Shown: positions 60,922 to 64,000 of the stretch, one piece after another
Layout of the letters: the number at the start of each line of letters is the position of its first letter
Numbering within the stretch: position 1 is the stretch's first letter
Assembly: GCA_949361645.1 (NCBI GenBank)
Contig: OX442421.1
Location: 8,061,844-8,125,843 of the forward strand
Length of the DNA: 64,000 nt
Direction of reading: 5' to 3'
DNA from: Spongilla lacustris
Taxonomy: Eukaryota > Porifera > Demospongiae > Spongillida > Spongillidae
Notes under the pieces: generated by a model
Told to the model about the DNA's origin: nothing
The model's input: the letters and a program-made list of their open reading frames with translations, nothing else
Databases searched by the model: none
Program-made: the position numbers and the translations under genes

Positions 60922-61453
60922 ATTTTGGCTTAGAAGCTGAATGGGTTTCTTTAAATGCTGCCTGCTCCATAGTAGACTTTCGGGTGCTAAGATGCAAATC
61001 TAGCACTCTGCAGACGATGATGATGAGGCATATGTACACATACACTCAGTCAGGGGTGGGGGAGTGTGAAATAAGTAAAGCAATACAAGCATGCATACCT
61101 AATATCATTGGGGGGGAGGGGAGTGTCACCTTTTCTTCGCACACACTTCACACATGAATGCAGGAGGTGTGTCTCTTGGTGTAATACGACAGTTATTGCA
61201 TATCTTGTTCAAGCAAATGGGGCACTGCACGCCACGCTTGAAAATTAAGCCAAATTCCTGCTGGCAGACAGAGCAATGCCTTGTGCCATAGTATTCTATC
61301 TGTTGAGCTCTTCGGGAGTCAATTTCCACTGACAGAAGCCTGCAGCAATGGTTAAAAATTTAAATTTCTAAGGTACCGAAATTTCCACAGCCTACCTTAG
61401 ACGCTCTTCATCCCATTTATTAAGTTCCTCAGCTGTTATTGGGCATCTCCAAA
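60922..61453 (-). CDS. RabBD/FYVE-like zinc-finger module plus linker exon (unit E)
   Basis: Exons are 61396-61453, 61130-61339 and 60922-61007. EELNKWDEERLRLLSVEID, then HCSVC, CPIC, CNNC and CEVC with the same spacing as in units A and D. Splicing past the nominal TGA continues as KKRVLDLHLSTRKSTMEQAAF...SASKPK. The tail is shared with the last PPP1R37 exon of unit B (EQAAFKEPHTASKP), and both end in phase 1 (T|GTAAGT). Confidence 0.68.
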
Positions 61454-61701
61454 CTATTTAAGGAATACATGTAATGTCATTGTGATGTTTCATTCCTAAT
61501 TTTTTTGCAAGGTTTGAAGTGTAAAGTGCGAAAGTTTCTGGGGCCTGGGGGAGCTTAAAGCGCTCTCCCATATCCAGCAAGGGGGACTTCCCTCCGAACA
61601 ACCCCCCCCCCCCTTTGAAACATCTGGCACCTGGCGACACTGATGTAACTACAAGTGTGTTGTAATAAGATGCACTTAGAATGTGAAAAAAAAAATCTTA
61701 C

Positions 61702-62494
61702 CATCTTCAGGTGTGTCAACAGTGATTGGAGTGCAGTAGTCCCCAAAATCCACTGTCTTGGCCCTCACACATATGGTGTACTTAGTGTGTGGTTTAAGAG
61801 AGGTCAGCTCAGTACTGATAGTGTCCCCAACAACATCATGAAGACATTCAGTTTCACCATGTGGAGTGTAGCTGACTTGATAGCCTCTAATGATACCATT
61901 TACATCATGTGGTGGCTGCCAAGATATGGTTATGGATGTGGGTTTGATACTGTCAGCCTTCAATCCAATTGGAGGAGAAGGAACTAAGTGAGAAAAACAA
62001 GTGATTATAGGTTATGGATTCAACAACGCAATGCTTACACCCAAACATCTGACTGCCTATTGGTTATATTCCTATATTGTACACCTATATATGCTCATTT
62101 ACATCATTACTGTGCACATTTACAGCAACACTGCTGTAAATGTGCACACTAATGATGTAAATGAGCAGCTGTAAGTATGTTTTTGTTATACGATGCTCTA
62201 AAAAAATTCAATTGCTCTCACCATCTTCAGGTGTGTCAACAGTGATTGGAGTGCAATAGTCCCCAAAATCCACACTCACACATATGGTGTACTTAGTGTG
62301 TGGTATAAGAGAGGTCAGCTCAGTACTGGTAGTGTCCCCAACAACATCTTGAAGACATTCAGTTTCACCATGTGGAGTGTAGCTGACTTGATAGCCTCTA
62401 ATGATACCATTTACATCATATGGTGGATGCCAAGATATGGTTATGGATGTGGGTTTGATACTGTCAGCCTTCAATCCAAATGGAGGAGAATGAA
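61702..62494 (-). CDS. Two fibronectin type III exons (unit E)
   Basis: Exons are 62222-62494 (273 nt; three codons lost in the ICVRAKTVDF strand, leaving ICVSVDF) and 61702-61983 (282 nt). Both have phase-1 borders. They follow the last exon of PP1-E after 231 bp. Confidence 0.85.
62092..62166. repeat. Long hairpin in the FN3-FN3 intron
   Basis: TGCTCATTTACATCATTA.TGTGCACATTTACAGCA pairs with the following complement over about 36 bp with one or two mismatches and a 4-base loop. It is absent from the equivalent introns of units A and D, so it is an insertion or a local inverted duplication. Confidence 0.75.
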
Positions 62495-62725
62495 CTAAGT
62501 GAGAAAAAAAATCAGGTTTTTCCGTAATCTGAGATTAATCTCCTTGCAAAACGATACAGTAGCCCATGATAACCCCCCTCCTCCCCCCACTACATATTTG
62601 CTGTAATGAGTACTGCTAAATTAGTGTTTGATCTTAAACTGAATGAGATTAATGTTAGGAATATAATAGTATCATGCTGGTTTTTCTTAGTGAGCGAATA
62701 ATTAGGGTGTTCAAATAACAAATAC

Positions 62726-64000
62726 CTAGCTGACCTCTACCCAACTTTGCCTTCTTATCTTGAGGCTTTAGTATCTGTCGGGTTGAGAGTATGTGAATGT
62801 AACATAAAGACACAAATCATGTCTTAACTAACCTGAAAAGATGACATCAAAGTCTCATCTATGCTCATCATAGCTCCTGCATTGTCATACTCTCCTCTGA
62901 AATTTGGTGCAGAAAATAAGGCGACCAATTGTCGTTTAGCGAAAAACTCATATCCATCTTCAACCACCTGCAGTACAAAATCGTTCAAGGTATTGGAAGT
63001 AGCACTAACACATGTTACAGTGAAATAGAAGTGACTTCTACATCATACTAACACAGACCATCATGCCCTCATAGTGCAAGCCACACCTACCTGGTTACCC
63101 CGACAAATTAGATCAAGATCATGTTTTGTTAAAAATTTGGAAACAATTTCTGTCCCAAAGGTGAAGGACACCCCTCTGTCATTTTCTCCCCATCCTAGTG
63201 TTTCCTTGTCAGGATCTGCCCACATAAGGTCACACAGCAATCCCTGATCTGGAACATCTGTTGGACGCATAATTTTGCGGATCTGTTCCATTGATTGTAG
63301 GTCTGGAGATAATCCTATATACACATTTATGAATGATTAAATGACTATTAACCAGTTAGAGACATACCACCATGGCAGCAAAATATTTTTTCATCTATGA
63401 TGGCAGCAACTGGTAGGCAGTTAAAACAATCTGTGAATGTTTTCCATAAACGTATGTTATAACGTCTCTTGCCTGCAGTGTTGGAGATACAAGATCAGGG
63501 TTCTTCTGATAAACAGTCATTGTACAACACATGTCAAATAGCAATAATGATTTTGGATGTGCCATGCACGAGTACAGAGATCGGTATTGGGAACCATATT
63601 TGAAGACATACTTCTAAGGGGAATGAGAATGACTTACATTCATCATAAAATCCATGTTCCCTGTTTATACTAGCACACTCATGGTTTCCTCGGAGAAGAA
63701 AAAAGTTCTCAGGGTATTTGATCTTGTATGCCAATAACAAACATATAGTTTCCAAAGATTGTTTCCCAATGTCCACGTAGTTGCCTAAAAACATATAATT
63801 GGCCTCTGGGGGGAACCCTCCAAACTCAAATAGCCTCAGCAGGTCATAATATTGACCGTGGATATCTCCTAGGAGATGATCACCTAAATGTGAATGCACC
63901 TGTATGCAAATCCCAGCACATGTGCCTCACCCACAACCTTCATAGGAGGTTCTAGGTCCAGGAGGATAGGTTGAGAAAGAAATATTTCACGTGACTTGAG
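62726..64000 (-). CDS. PPP1C-like: PP1-like catalytic subunit, copy E, 5' end beyond window
   Basis: Exons are 63931-64000 (partial second exon), 63638-63868, 63368-63472, 63091-63314, 62833-62967 and 62726-62774. GDIHGQ, RGNHEC, D208 and R221 (NDRGVS) are intact; D92 is Asn and R96 Ile (GNYVDIG), H248 is Asn (RGNQ), Y272 is Phe and C291 is Ser (LMSSFQ). The last exon [16 protein letters not shown] either continues to a stop at 62655 or uses a phase-1 donor (CTA G|GTATTT) to reach the FN3 exon at 62494. The reading frame past that donor is conserved with copy A. Confidence 0.85.

Overview
This is nuclear DNA from an animal, most probably a sponge (demosponge, Amphimedon-like). Many short exons are joined by GT-AG introns. 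The genes are animal-type signalling genes: PP1 catalytic subunit, PPP1R37, fibronectin III, a Rab-effector-type zinc finger, TKL kinase and ROCO-Death. Between them lie MITEs and satellites. The sponge assignment is inference from gene content and compactness; the gene families themselves are read from the sequence.

The window is dominated by a minus-strand tandem array. Five copies of a seven-exon PP1-like catalytic subunit lie at about 3.2-5.5 kb (A), 14.9-16.3 kb (B), 35.0-36.4 kb (C), 47.6-49.6 kb (D) and 62.7-64.0 kb (E, cut by the window edge). Each is followed within 190-270 bp, on the same strand, by further modules. In A, D and E these are two fibronectin III exons, a FYVE-like (RabBD-type) zinc-finger exon pair and a short linker exon; A and E then have a third FN3 exon. 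In B and C they are exons of the PP1 regulatory protein PPP1R37. The 3' end is a coiled-coil plus TKL kinase exon in B and E. In D the next same-strand gene is a ROCO-type GTPase with a Death domain. C is truncated. Almost every module boundary is a phase-1 intron, and 3-3.6 kb of repeat-rich spacer separates a kinase from the next PP1 start. This suggests that each unit may be one transcription unit encoding a PP1-like / adaptor / kinase (or ROCO) fusion. The part of that chain from the PPP1R37 module into the kinase is well supported by exon phase and homology; the link from PP1 to the next module is an inference that RNA data must test.

All five PP1 copies have the metal-ligand Asp of the GDYVDRG motif changed to Asn and the following Arg changed to Leu, Phe or Ile. 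Most also lack the metal-ligand His of the RAHQ motif. The region that binds RVxF partners is largely kept, and the neighbouring PPP1R37-like protein carries an RVxF-type motif (RRVRF). The array therefore looks like an expanded PP1 pseudophosphatase family coupled to regulators and kinases.

From 18,190 to 32,039 a 13.85-kb DNA transposon is inserted. It has inverted terminal repeats of about 474 bp, a 4-bp AATT target duplication, an intact large ORF with two C2H2 fingers, and two huge satellite arrays (71-bp and about 48-bp units). An 818-bp foldback MITE made of the same termini follows at 32,068-32,885. Other mobile DNA includes a TTAA/CCCTTT (piggyBac-type) MITE in a PP1 intron, a TA-flanked MITE family, a degraded gypsy-type integrase (about 41.1-42.0 kb, plus strand), and a degraded non-LTR retrotransposon (57.5-60.6 kb, minus) nested inside one of the TA-type MITEs. 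Several near-perfect short inverted repeats and minisatellites fill introns and spacers. Two of the minisatellites are built from splice sites of the PPP1R37-like gene.
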